Position numbers and translations under genes: made by a program
In this document: positions 1 through 5,265 of the stretch, one piece after another
Numbering within the stretch: the stretch's first letter is position 1
How the letters are laid out: every line of letters starts with the position of its first letter
The notes under the pieces: model-generated
What the model was told of the DNA's origin: nothing
What the model saw: only the letters and a program-made list of their open reading frames with translations
Database searches by the model: none
DNA from: an uncultured Prevotella sp.
GTDB lineage: Bacteria; Bacteroidota; Bacteroidia; Bacteroidales; Bacteroidaceae
Assembly (NCBI GenBank): GCA_938023885.1
Contig: CALJCU010000572.1
Location: 1-5,448, forward strand
DNA length: 5,448 bases
Direction of reading: 5' to 3'

Positions 1-29
1 GTGGTGTTCCATGAGTCAATTACTTTCAT
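1..29 (-). CDS. possible start of an unidentified gene (partial, runs off window)
   Basis: An ATG on the minus strand at 29 opens a frame (MKVIDSWNT...) that stays open to the edge of the window. It begins 21 bases after the yccF stop and on the same strand, so it could be the next gene of an operon. No Shine-Dalgarno sequence is visible, which is usual for this phylum. Nine codons are too few to identify a family, and an open frame of this length is also expected by chance. A competing upstream ATG on the minus strand closes after five more codons, so it is not the start. Confidence 0.3.
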
Positions 30-50
30 ACTGTTACTTTTACCATTTAA

Positions 51-437
51 CTAAAAGTCATTGTTCACAATTTCCTTGCCGAAAGGAGCCAAAGCCAGAC
101 GCATCAACCGAAAATGCATCTTTCCCCATGGGATGCCGACAATGGTGATACAGAGCAGCAGGCTAAAGCCAAGGTGGGTGAGCGCTATCCAGAAGCCTCC
201 GATGAAGAACCAGAGGACATTCATGAAAAAGCTAAGGCACCCGCTGTCCTGGTCTTTGCCCACGACATGTGAGCCGAAAGGCCATAAGGCGAGAATACCC
301 AATTTCATGGTTGCAATGCCAAAGGGTATGCCGATAATAGTGATCATCATGAGCAATGATGACACAAAATATTCCACTGCGATACCCAGACCGCCGAAGA
401 TAAGCCAGATGATGTTACCTAAGAGTTTCAAGTGCAA
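51..437 (-). CDS. yccF: YccF-family inner-membrane protein, duplicated YccF domain, TTG start
   Basis: This encodes a small, very hydrophobic integral membrane protein of 128 residues. Two copies of the YccF module are visible. The first runs from about residue 5 to 56, with NIIWLIFGG, then ITIIGIPFG, then LALWPFG. The second runs from about 72 to 120, with NVLWFFIGG, ITIVGIPWG and LALAPFG. A short polar linker (HVVGKDQDSGC) joins them. Each module should form a membrane hairpin. The biochemical role of YccF proteins is not established, so I assign only the family and an inner-membrane location. No ATG is available before residue 30, which lies inside the first module. The TTG at 437 gives the usual YccF beginning just before LLGNIIW, so I accept it as the start. 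The next TTG, two codons later, is an alternative. The ends are intact and I see no frameshift. Confidence 0.9.
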   Translation of the reverse strand: MHLKLLGNIIWLIFGGLGIAVEYFVSSLLMMITIIGIPFGIATMKLGILALWPFGSHVVGKDQDSGCLSFFMNVLWFFIGGFWIALTHLGFSLLLCITIVGIPWGKMHFRLMRLALAPFGKEIVNNDF

Positions 438-453
438 ATTATATATTAGGCTA

Positions 454-461
454 CAAAAATA
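454..461 (-). promoter_or_regulatory. candidate -7 promoter element for the YccF gene
   Basis: On the minus strand this reads TATTTTTG, a full match to the Bacteroidota -7 consensus TAnnTTTG. It lies 16 bases upstream of the TTG start, so transcription would begin about 10 bases before the gene. A clear -33 TTTG is not visible 19-21 bases further upstream, where only a TGTG-like stretch is seen; this lowers confidence. The IS200-like element ends about 45 bases upstream, so the promoter probably survived that insertion. Confidence 0.4.
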
Positions 462-508
462 CGAAAAGTTATTCGATTAGTCGCACACTATGATCGGTTT
501 TATATTAT

Positions 509-553
509 GTGCCGTAAAACCCACAGGTCTTTAGCCTGTGGGATGTAAGGCAC
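509..553 (-). repeat. right-end imperfect palindrome of the IS200-like element; terminator-like
   Basis: The core stem is CCCACAGG (520-527) pairing with CCTGTGGG (535-542) around a 7-base loop. An outer stem of GTGCC (509-513) with GGCAC (549-553) encloses it across an A-rich internal loop. The outer arm touches the last base of the tnpA stop codon. On the minus strand the core hairpin is followed by TTTTA, so it can also act as a transcription terminator for tnpA. In IS200/IS605 elements such subterminal hairpins are the structures bound by TnpA during strand cleavage. Confidence 0.8.
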
Positions 554-963
554 TAACCCTGTTGTCTGATATATTCTCTCACAGTGTTTGGACTGGCCTC
601 GCCTATCGAGCAGACGAAATAGCCATCTGACCACAAAGTCTTCTCTTTCCAAAAGAATTCTCTTAACGAGTCCCCATGTAATTTCCAAGCCTTCACCGTA
701 CACTCCTGTTTTAATTTCCGCACAATCGACGTGACGGATAGGTTAGGTGGATAGCTGATGAGAAAATGGATATGGTCTTTGTCCGTTTCCATAATGTCAA
801 TAGAGAAGTCGGAATTGTCTGCTATGGATTGGAATATTGCTTTAATGTCATCATCCAAATTCCCAAGCAGTATCTTCCTCCTGTACTTGGTGCAGAAGAT
901 AAGATGACACTTTAGGTAGTACTTGTGCCTGTTTTTGTGAGTATAATTTTCCTTCATGTTCAT
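553..963 (-). CDS. tnpA: IS200-type Y1 (HUH) transposase TnpA
   Basis: This 136-residue protein is the transposase of the surrounding element. It is a metal-dependent HUH endonuclease that would nick and rejoin single-stranded DNA at the hairpin ends through a phosphotyrosine bond. The HUH motif is H64-I65-H66 (context DKDHIHFL). The presumed catalytic tyrosine is Y131 in VREYIRQQ near the C-terminus. Other family landmarks are the early CHLIFCTKYRRKIL strand (19-32), IVRKLKQE (80-87) and LWSDGYFVCSIGEAS (110-124). The length is normal for the family and all key residues are present, so the enzyme should be functional. The start is ATG at 963. A second ATG two codons later (957) is equally possible. 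Only a weak AGGG-like sequence lies just upstream. Regulation by folding of the left-end leader is known for IS200 and is possible here. Confidence 0.93.
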   Translation of the reverse strand: MNMKENYTHKNRHKYYLKCHLIFCTKYRRKILLGNLDDDIKAIFQSIADNSDFSIDIMETDKDHIHFLISYPPNLSVTSIVRKLKQECTVKAWKLHGDSLREFFWKEKTLWSDGYFVCSIGEASPNTVREYIRQQG

Positions 964-990
964 GCCCTAAAAGTACGTAAAAGCTTTGAT

Positions 991-1012
991 ATTTACAGAA
1001 TTATCAGTAAAT
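991..1012 (-). repeat. candidate left-end hairpin of the IS200-like element
   Basis: ATTTAC (991-996) pairs with GTAAAT (1007-1012). Inside it, GA (998-999) can pair with TC (1004-1005) across a single A-A mismatch, leaving a small ATTA loop. It lies 28 bases upstream of the tnpA start, where IS200 elements carry their left-end hairpin. A competing weaker pairing, GTAAA (977-981) with TTTAC (992-996), would fold the leader closer to the start codon. The stem is AT-rich, so position supports it as much as strength does. Confidence 0.45.
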
Positions 1013-1041
1013 TTGTAAGCAAAATGAGGAAGATTAACAGG

Positions 1042-1059
1042 TAGGGTGTCCAGTTCATT
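1042..1059 (+). repeat. candidate left terminal inverted repeat of the second element
   Basis: TAGGGTGTCCAGTTCATT matches the inverted right-hand copy at 2604-2619 in TAGGG and in CAGTT, with two or three extra bases between these blocks. It lies just beyond the transposase stop codon (1069-1071), where an element end is expected. The match is imperfect and could be coincidental. Confidence 0.35.
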
Positions 1060-1068
1060 GTACCAATT

Positions 1069-2253
1069 TTAGCTCACTCTTCTGAGCGTTCTGGTTCGTT
1101 CTGTAACCCAGTTCTTGGGCAGGTGCTTGGCTGACCAGGCACTGATGTCCTTCAGTTTAACATTTACAATGCGCTCTTTGAAATTAATTGTTTTTGTAAC
1201 GGATTCGTTCGCGACTTTAGAATATAACGGTATCGTCAGAACAAAAGAGGTCACACCGTGCAACTTGTTCGGTGACTTCTTGCTCTTGTAGATGCCAAAA
1301 GTAGATTCAATGATGTCGGATGATATGTTGATGCTAATGTTACCAGTGAGAAGTGCCTCTTCCCTCTTGAAGTATTCAGGCATCTTGATGCCAACGCGTG
1401 CCTGTCGGTAATGTGCATTCCCTAAGACATGAGTAATGATGTAGAGCTTGCACCTCCTGCTTGTCATAACCGGGAAGCCTTCGTTCTTGCAGATGGTCTC
1501 GACGTGTCTTACAGCACAAATGAGGATCTGTAGTTCCCTCAACAGGGACTCATAGTCCTTTATGAAGGCATACGCTTCCTGCATCTTCTCCGGGAGAGCG
1601 TCATAACAGTTAAGCATTTCATTACCCCATAGAACCCATGAAGACATATTCATGAATCGTGATACAGCTCTCATGTCGGGAGGCAGCAAGTATGCCCTGT
1701 CGGTCAGATGATACTGCAACCGTTTCTTGCCAAGGAGTGTTGTAAGCTCCACAAAATCAGATTGTTTTTCATAAACATTCTTGAGGATCACACCCATGGA
1801 ATGACTAATGTCTGCATGATATATATGCCCGGAGCCAGTGATGCCCTTGACCAGATTATGGCCTTTGTCACTTATGATGTAATCGGAAGCGCTTCCTGCG
1901 GATTTCTCTGCAGCCTCTATTCTGCCTTGAACGTCGTCTCCCTTGAAGCCCTTGCTGACTGACAGATCAAGAACCGTAACATCCCCGTGCTTTAAGGGAC
2001 GACCCTGATGTTCGGAAGGAATACCAAGTGTCAGGAGAAGTTTCTGCCCATTTATGGCAATGCTCTCGTCCACGACCATTGCAAACTTCTTGTCCTTGCA
2101 TGGCTGATCATCCTGATAGACAGAAAGGCCCAGCTTCTTCACCCAGTTCTCAACGGTGTTGTAGCACGGAACCTTTCCGAAAGCATCACCCGGCAGCCCG
2201 GCGAAGGTCTCCGGGACAGTCACGACTGTTCGCGGCCCACATGGTGTACGCAT
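1069..2253 (-). CDS. DDE-like transposase, readable C-terminal 394 codons of a frame-disrupted gene
   Basis: This is the longest open part of a transposase-like gene. Residues about 26-43 (GKVPCYNTVENWVKKLGL) look like a DNA-binding helix-turn-helix segment. A catalytic core of RNase-H type is suggested by D62 (MVVDES, followed by the hydrophobic strand QKLLLTLGIP), D129 in ISDKGHN or D148 in YHADISHSMG, and E316 in DIIESTFGIYK. The basic tail ends in RTLRRVS. I recognise the layout from transposase-like proteins of Bacteroidota but cannot name the IS family. The ATG at 2253 is only the first in this frame. Translation upstream still resembles the protein (VRKLCVLIY before MRTPCG) until a TAA at 2290-2292. 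The true gene therefore began further upstream in other frames (see the 2254-2507 entry). Whether this fragment is expressed alone is doubtful. The catalytic residue assignment is inference. Confidence 0.7.
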   Translation of the reverse strand: MRTPCGPRTVVTVPETFAGLPGDAFGKVPCYNTVENWVKKLGLSVYQDDQPCKDKKFAMVVDESIAINGQKLLLTLGIPSEHQGRPLKHGDVTVLDLSVSKGFKGDDVQGRIEAAEKSAGSASDYIISDKGHNLVKGITGSGHIYHADISHSMGVILKNVYEKQSDFVELTTLLGKKRLQYHLTDRAYLLPPDMRAVSRFMNMSSWVLWGNEMLNCYDALPEKMQEAYAFIKDYESLLRELQILICAVRHVETICKNEGFPVMTSRRCKLYIITHVLGNAHYRQARVGIKMPEYFKREEALLTGNISINISSDIIESTFGIYKSKKSPNKLHGVTSFVLTIPLYSKVANESVTKTINFKERIVNVKLKDISAWSAKHLPKNWVTERTRTLRRVS

Positions 2254-2507
2254 GTAGATTAAAACGCAGAGTTTCCGAACGTCTTTTTTTTAAGCTCCTT
2301 CCGGGCTGTCTCATACTTAGCCTTGAGCTTGTCTTTTTGAGATGCAAGTTTCTTGTTCCTCCATCGCCTTCTTTTTGGAACGAAGTTTTTTTGAGCTCAG
2401 CATCTTTGGCATCCCGGTCTTTCTTCATGTCTGAATACTTAGACCTCCATGACGTGGCACTCTCTTTTGACGATTTTGCCTTTGCCCTGAGATATATGTT
2501 TAATCAT
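2254..2507 (-). pseudogene. broken N-terminus of the DDE-like transposase (lysine-rich coiled coil)
   Basis: Read with frame changes, this stretch yields one coherent charged coiled coil. It starts at ATG 2507 (MIKHISQGKGK). After a shift near AAAA 2474-2477 it reads SSKESATSWRSKYSDMKKD and AKDAELKK. After a shift at the seven-A tract 2386-2392 it reads LRSKKKAMEEQE. After a shift near AAA 2349-2351 it reads LASQKDKLKAKYETARKEL. After the eight-A tract 2284-2291 it rejoins the frame of VRKLCVLIYMRTPCG. The first three changes each fit one extra A; the fourth fits one missing A or two extra. A long coiled coil before the DNA-binding domain is typical of related transposase-like proteins, so the fragment belongs to the gene downstream. 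Four breaks within 225 bases make a functional product unlikely. Sequencing error or programmed slippage are less likely alternatives. Confidence 0.65.
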
Positions 2508-2559
2508 AAAACATCCGAAGGGATTGAAAAACGCTGGTATATAAGTAACTTAGGAGGGA

Positions 2560-2702
2560 ATAGGTTTGCGACGATTTGAGATAGAGATAGAAGGATGGTT
2601 GCTGAATTAACTGTCCCTAATATTTTCAGATAGCTATAAGCTGAGTATTAGACAGATAGTAACTACCCAGTCTTTATCCGGCAAAGACAAGCGCAAACCT
2701 AT
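2560..2702. repeat. 11-base inverted repeat carrying promoter-like TAGGTTTG in both arms
   Basis: ATAGGTTTGCG at 2560-2570 is exactly inverted at 2692-2702 (CGCAAACCTAT), with 121 bases between the arms. Each arm contains TAGGTTTG, a full match to the Bacteroidota -7 consensus, so the two arms face each other as possible convergent promoters. The left arm points toward the gene at 2778 and the right arm toward the transposase. Neither has a clear -33 element. The right candidate end of the second element lies between the arms. A chance origin is possible. Confidence 0.35.
2604..2619 (-). repeat. candidate right terminal inverted repeat of the second element
   Basis: On the minus strand it reads TAGGGACAGTTAATTC, similar to the left candidate at 1042-1059. 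It lies about 100 bases upstream of the inferred transposase start at 2507, a normal distance for an element end. Confidence is limited by the imperfect match and the missing target duplication. Confidence 0.35.
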
Positions 2703-2777
2703 AATAAACGTTAAAATATGAGGGTGGCTGTAACTATTCTGCCGCCCTGTCGTCATCTTAACAGAAATACCCGAATA
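2620..2777. other. non-coding stretch between the second element and the anti-sigma-like gene
   Basis: All frames are interrupted by stops, apart from the short in-frame extension at 2718-2777 that I do not accept as coding. I see no sigma-factor remnant. The stretch contains one arm of an 11-base inverted repeat (2692-2702) and a short repeated CAGATAG (2627-2633 and 2652-2658). On the plus strand I see no TAnnTTTG element within it, so the promoter of the following gene is not identified. Confidence 0.5.
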
Positions 2778-3272
2778 ATGGACTATAAATACATCAATCA
2801 GCTATTGGAGCGCTATTGGCGTGGCGAGACCACGCTGGAAGAAGAAGACATCCTCCGCGCGTTCTTCAGCCAGGACGATATCCCGGGGGAGTTGAGACGC
2901 TATAAGTCCCTGTTCAGCTATGAAGCAACAGAGGCTAAGCAAGATGTATTGGGTGAGGACTTTGATGAGAAGCTCTTCGCAGCTATTGCAGAGCACAAGC
3001 CTGTCAAGGCACGTGTCATTACAATGGCACAGCGTCTCAAACCGCTCTTCAAAGCTGCTGCCATGGTGGCCATCCTGCTTACACTCGGCAATGCCATGCA
3101 GGTGCCGTTCTCAAAGAGCAAACAGGACCCCATCAGTAATTATGACGGATATTACAAGCCGGAGCTCGACAACGGTACCAATGTTGCTATCGGTGACAGT
3201 TCGATGGTTGACACGTTGCAGCAAAGCCTAGTTACCCCGGATGCCCCAGCGACGATGCCGGTACTCAAATGA
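2778..3272 (+). CDS. anti-sigma-like single-pass membrane protein, hypothetical
   Basis: This encodes a 164-residue protein. The N-terminal part (about 1-85) is charged and helical, with MDYKYINQLLERYWRGETTLEEEDILRAFF at its start. One membrane segment spans about residues 88-107 (AAAMVAILLTLGNAM), preceded by K88 and K92, which suggests the N-terminus lies in the cytoplasm. A polar, Asp/Thr-rich tail of about 55 residues would be periplasmic. From memory, proteins with this opening are encoded beside ECF sigma factors in Bacteroidales and are sometimes given misleading enzyme names. The architecture would suit an anti-sigma-type regulator, but no function is shown. I chose ATG 2778 because the family begins MDYKYI. 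The ATG at 2718 adds 20 residues (MRVAVTILPPCRH...) that look non-coding. No sigma gene lies upstream, where a mobile element ends about 160 bases away. Confidence 0.8.
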   Translation: MDYKYINQLLERYWRGETTLEEEDILRAFFSQDDIPGELRRYKSLFSYEATEAKQDVLGEDFDEKLFAAIAEHKPVKARVITMAQRLKPLFKAAAMVAILLTLGNAMQVPFSKSKQDPISNYDGYYKPELDNGTNVAIGDSSMVDTLQQSLVTPDAPATMPVLK

Positions 3273-3317
3273 TTTTTTTCTATGCTTTCTCTATAAATCA
3301 ATTAGTAAAACAACAAA

Positions 3318-3333
3318 GAAACTGTGAAGTTTC
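3318..3333 (+). other. small hairpin with GNRA-type loop in the 3' untranslated region
   Basis: GAAACT pairs perfectly with AGTTTC around the loop GTGA, which fits the stable GNRA tetraloop class. It lies 45 bases after the stop of the anti-sigma-like gene and 34 bases before the main terminator. It may protect the 3' end of the mRNA. A six-base stem can arise by chance. Confidence 0.35.
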
Positions 3334-3367
3334 GATTCTCTCAAATTTTTCATAACATACTAACGTA

Positions 3368-3406
3368 GAAGGGACCGCCGCTCTGTCGAGAGCATGCGGT
3401 CCTTTC
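3368..3406 (+). terminator. strong intrinsic terminator, possibly bidirectional
   Basis: An outer stem of 11 pairs (GAAGGGACCGC with GCGGTCCTTTC, one G-U pair) is stacked on an inner perfect stem, GCTCT with AGAGC, around a GTCG loop. On the plus strand it runs straight into TTATTTG, as expected for ending the transcript of the gene that stops at 3272. It lies in the gap between convergent genes. It could also stop minus-strand transcripts from the protease, but the bases after the stem in that direction (TACGTTAG) are poor in T. Confidence 0.85.
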
Positions 3407-3478
3407 TTATTTGTGTGCTTATCAACATTTTGCAGTGACCGCATCTTAGTGCCAGCCACTGTAACCAATAAACCTATA

Positions 3479-5194
3479 CTATTTCTTTTTACCCTTCTTC
3501 TGCACGGGCTGTATCTTTGCCGCAGGTACTGCCTGTGGCCTCGGCCTCAGGATGCTGTCGTACCTGGCCTTGTCAGCGAGGAGGTCAAAGGCTGCCTGCA
3601 CCTGTTTGTCAGCCTGCAAGCCATTCTCCACGGCCCCACGCTGATAATAATAGGCGGTGACGATATCACTTTGCAGCACCTGCATGAGACTTGTCTTGGC
3701 AAGGTCGAGGTCCTTGACGAGGTTATGGTGCAGCTTCTTGCGGAGGGCGTCAAACTCTGCCTTGGCATCATCGTAGTAACCCTCAAACTTTGCGAGTTTC
3801 TCCAACTCATCGAGCTGCTTGCCGCTCATGGCATCGTATTTGAAGGAACTGGCGAGCACCGATTTCTTGAAGTCGTTGAAGTCGTCGTCAGTCAACTTAA
3901 ACTCCGAAGGTTTGGCGATCGTAGGATGCTCTGCGATATATTTCTCTTCCCAAGTGTTGACGAGCTCGTTGGAGTCGCGCACGGCAGCGAGGTAATAGGT
4001 GATGTTGGGCATAGAGTCAGCCTCAACCTTGATGTCGGGCATGATACCGCCGCCATCGCGTACGATACGGGCGTGGAGTGTTTTGAACTCGTGGGTAAGC
4101 GAGTCGGCAACGACTTCCGCTCCACCCGACGCATTGTGCTTATAGTTGATTTTCTGGATACAGCGGCCTGATGGGATGTAATACTTATTCGTCGTCATCT
4201 TCATCTGCCCGTTGTAAGGCAGGTTCATCACTGTCTGCACAAGGCCTTTTCCGAAAGTCTTCGTGCCCATGACGACACCACGGTCGAAGTCCTGCAGCGA
4301 TCCGCTGGCGATCTCCGCAGCCGATGCCGTATTGCCATTGACGAGCACCACGACGGGCAGCACCGTGTCTACAGGTTCCACCTCCGTGTAATAGTCGTGA
4401 TTCACCTTCTTCATCTTTCCGCGGTTGCTCACCACAAGGCATCCTTTAGGCACGAAGCAGTTGACGATATTCACTGCCTCATACTCAGAGCCGCCACCGT
4501 TGCCGCGCAGGTCGAAGACAAGGCCTTTCATGCCTTTCTCCTTCAGGTCGATGATAGCGTTGCGTACGGTCTTGGCACAGCCTTCGGTGAAAGAGTTGAG
4601 GTTGAGGTAACCGAATCCGTTCTTCTGCAGACCATAATAGGTCACGGCGGGTAACTGGATGGCGCGGCGCGTGATCTTGAACTTCATGTCTTTGTCCGTT
4701 GACGGACGGTGGATCTTCAGTTCGAAGGTCGTGCCGGCGTCGCCGCGCAGATGCTTGCTCACATATTCGTTGTCCCTCTTCGTCATATCCTCCCCATCGA
4801 TGGAGAGAATGATGTCACCCTTCTTCAGCCCCACCTCAGCAGCCGGCATGTTCTCGTAAGGCTCGTCGATACACACGCGGCCGAGCTTGAAGTTGTAACG
4901 GATGAGCGAGCCTATTCCCGCATACTTTCCCGTAAGCATCATCTTCACATCCTGACTCTTGTTGGCAGGATAATACTCCGTATAAGGATCGAGACTGTGG
5001 AGCATGGCGTTGATACCCGTACTGACGGTGACGTCAGCATCCAGCGTATCGACATACATCATGTCGAGGTTCTTGTAGATGGTGTTGAAGATGTCGAGGT
5101 TCTTCGCCACCTTAAAATAATGCTCGTCCTGCGTCTGGGCATAACCCATAATTCCCGTAAAGAGACAGAGCAATAGCAGATATGTTTTTTTCAT
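3479..5194 (-). CDS. S41-family carboxy-terminal processing protease, exported
   Basis: This is a 571-residue serine protease of the CtpA/Tsp type, which cleaves periplasmic proteins near their C-termini. Residues 1-19 form a signal peptide (KKTYLLLLCLFTGIMGYA, cut before Q20) with no lipobox cysteine, so the enzyme should be soluble in the periplasm. A helical lead with the S41 landmark LHSLDPYTEYY spans about 25-80. A PDZ domain covers about 85-178, with AGIGSLIRY, the binding-loop region and LKKGDIILSIDGE. The protease core runs from about 190 to 400, with GYLNLNSF, GLVFDLRGNGGG, catalytic Ser291 in NTASAAEIASGS, Lys316 in GTKTFGKGLVQ and Gln320. The C-terminal region (about 400-550) is charged and helical, and ends in a Pro/Lys-rich tail. 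All catalytic residues are present. ATG 5194 starts the signal peptide. It follows dprA by 71 bases on the same strand but has its own promoter. The substrate is unknown. Confidence 0.95.
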   Translation of the reverse strand: MKKTYLLLLCLFTGIMGYAQTQDEHYFKVAKNLDIFNTIYKNLDMMYVDTLDADVTVSTGINAMLHSLDPYTEYYPANKSQDVKMMLTGKYAGIGSLIRYNFKLGRVCIDEPYENMPAAEVGLKKGDIILSIDGEDMTKRDNEYVSKHLRGDAGTTFELKIHRPSTDKDMKFKITRRAIQLPAVTYYGLQKNGFGYLNLNSFTEGCAKTVRNAIIDLKEKGMKGLVFDLRGNGGGSEYEAVNIVNCFVPKGCLVVSNRGKMKKVNHDYYTEVEPVDTVLPVVVLVNGNTASAAEIASGSLQDFDRGVVMGTKTFGKGLVQTVMNLPYNGQMKMTTNKYYIPSGRCIQKINYKHNASGGAEVVADSLTHEFKTLHARIVRDGGGIMPDIKVEADSMPNITYYLAAVRDSNELVNTWEEKYIAEHPTIAKPSEFKLTDDDFNDFKKSVLASSFKYDAMSGKQLDELEKLAKFEGYYDDAKAEFDALRKKLHHNLVKDLDLAKTSLMQVLQSDIVTAYYYQRGAVENGLQADKQVQAAFDLLADKARYDSILRPRPQAVPAAKIQPVQKKGKKK

Positions 5195-5235
5195 TGGAAT
5201 AATAATTTCTACCTCCGTTACTGAAATAATAGGTG

Positions 5236-5243
5236 CAAAGGTA
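5236..5243 (-). promoter_or_regulatory. -7 promoter element for the S41 protease gene
   Basis: The minus strand reads TACCTTTG followed by CA, matching the Bacteroidota -7 consensus TAnnTTTG exactly. It lies 41 bases upstream of the ATG at 5194, predicting a leader of about 35 bases. That leader contains AGGTAG about 15 bases before the start, too far to be a normal Shine-Dalgarno sequence. A -33 TTTG is not clear; GGTTC lies at about the right spacing. Its place between dprA and the protease suggests the protease has its own transcript, possibly together with read-through. Confidence 0.6.
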
Positions 5244-5265
5244 CGAATAATCTTTCTGAACCGCC

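Larger units (their letters stand above)
505..1025 (-). mobile_element. IS200-like insertion element (single tnpA, hairpin ends)
   Basis: One Y1/HUH transposase gene fills nearly the whole element. A strong imperfect palindrome lies directly after its stop (right end, 509-553). A second hairpin lies about 30 bases upstream of its start (left end, 991-1012). This is the plan of the IS200 group, which moves as single-stranded DNA, needs no terminal inverted repeats and makes no target duplication. No tnpB, IscB or guide-RNA region is present, so it is not an IS605-type element. The outer limits are estimates: I place the tips a few to about 15 bases outside the hairpins, because cleavage sites cannot be fixed without an empty-site comparison. 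The protein is intact and the element could be active. Confidence 0.75.
1042..2619 (-). mobile_element. probable second insertion element with a DDE-like transposase, family not recognised
   Basis: A transposase-like gene with a broken N-terminus is bounded by two similar sequences in opposite orientation. At the left is TAGGGTGTCCAGTTCATT (1042-1059). At the right, the reverse complement of 2604-2619 reads TAGGGACAGTTAATTC. They share TAGGG and CAGTT with a small length difference. The distance between the outer ends, about 1.58 kb, suits an element coding for a transposase of about 480 residues. No target-site duplication is visible at the flanks (AACAGG on the left, ATATTTTC on the right). 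The ends are therefore tentative, but the mobile origin of the gene is well supported. The element directly abuts the IS200-like one. Confidence 0.5.

Noticed and set aside
61..480. 139-codon plus-strand open frame opposite yccF
   Set aside because: The opposite strand encodes a clear duplicated YccF protein. This frame is basic and patternless.
505..1025. RNA-guided system (TnpB/IscB with a guide RNA) linked to the IS200-like element
   Set aside because: No open frame with TnpB or IscB character is present. The element holds only tnpA, and the adjacent gene is an unrelated DDE-like transposase.
2028..2579. 183-codon plus-strand open frame opposite the transposase
   Set aside because: It is antisense to a recognisable protein, rich in Ser/Pro/Cys/Arg without domain character, and explained by codon bias of the opposite strand.
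2627..2658. Repeated CAGATAG, 25 bases apart
   Set aside because: It is seven bases and only two copies in AT-rich intergenic DNA, with no further extension, so chance is sufficient.
2718..2777. Upstream ATG extending the anti-sigma-like protein by 20 residues
   Set aside because: The added residues look non-coding, and the family start MDYKYINQ lies at 2778.
3431..3463. Hairpin just downstream of the protease stop as its own terminator
   Set aside because: It has seven pairs with one G-U, a 19-base loop and no following T run on the minus strand. It is too weak to call, and is kept only as part of the alternative-pairing finding.
3413..4171. 252-codon plus-strand open frame opposite the S41 protease
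   Set aside because: It is a long shadow of the protease reading frame. The protease has an intact signal peptide, PDZ domain and catalytic residues, and the antisense product has no recognisable motif.
4709..5176. 155-codon plus-strand open frame opposite the protease N-terminus
   Set aside because: It lies fully inside the protease on the other strand. Its His/Val/Asp-rich composition mirrors the coding strand and no start signal was found.
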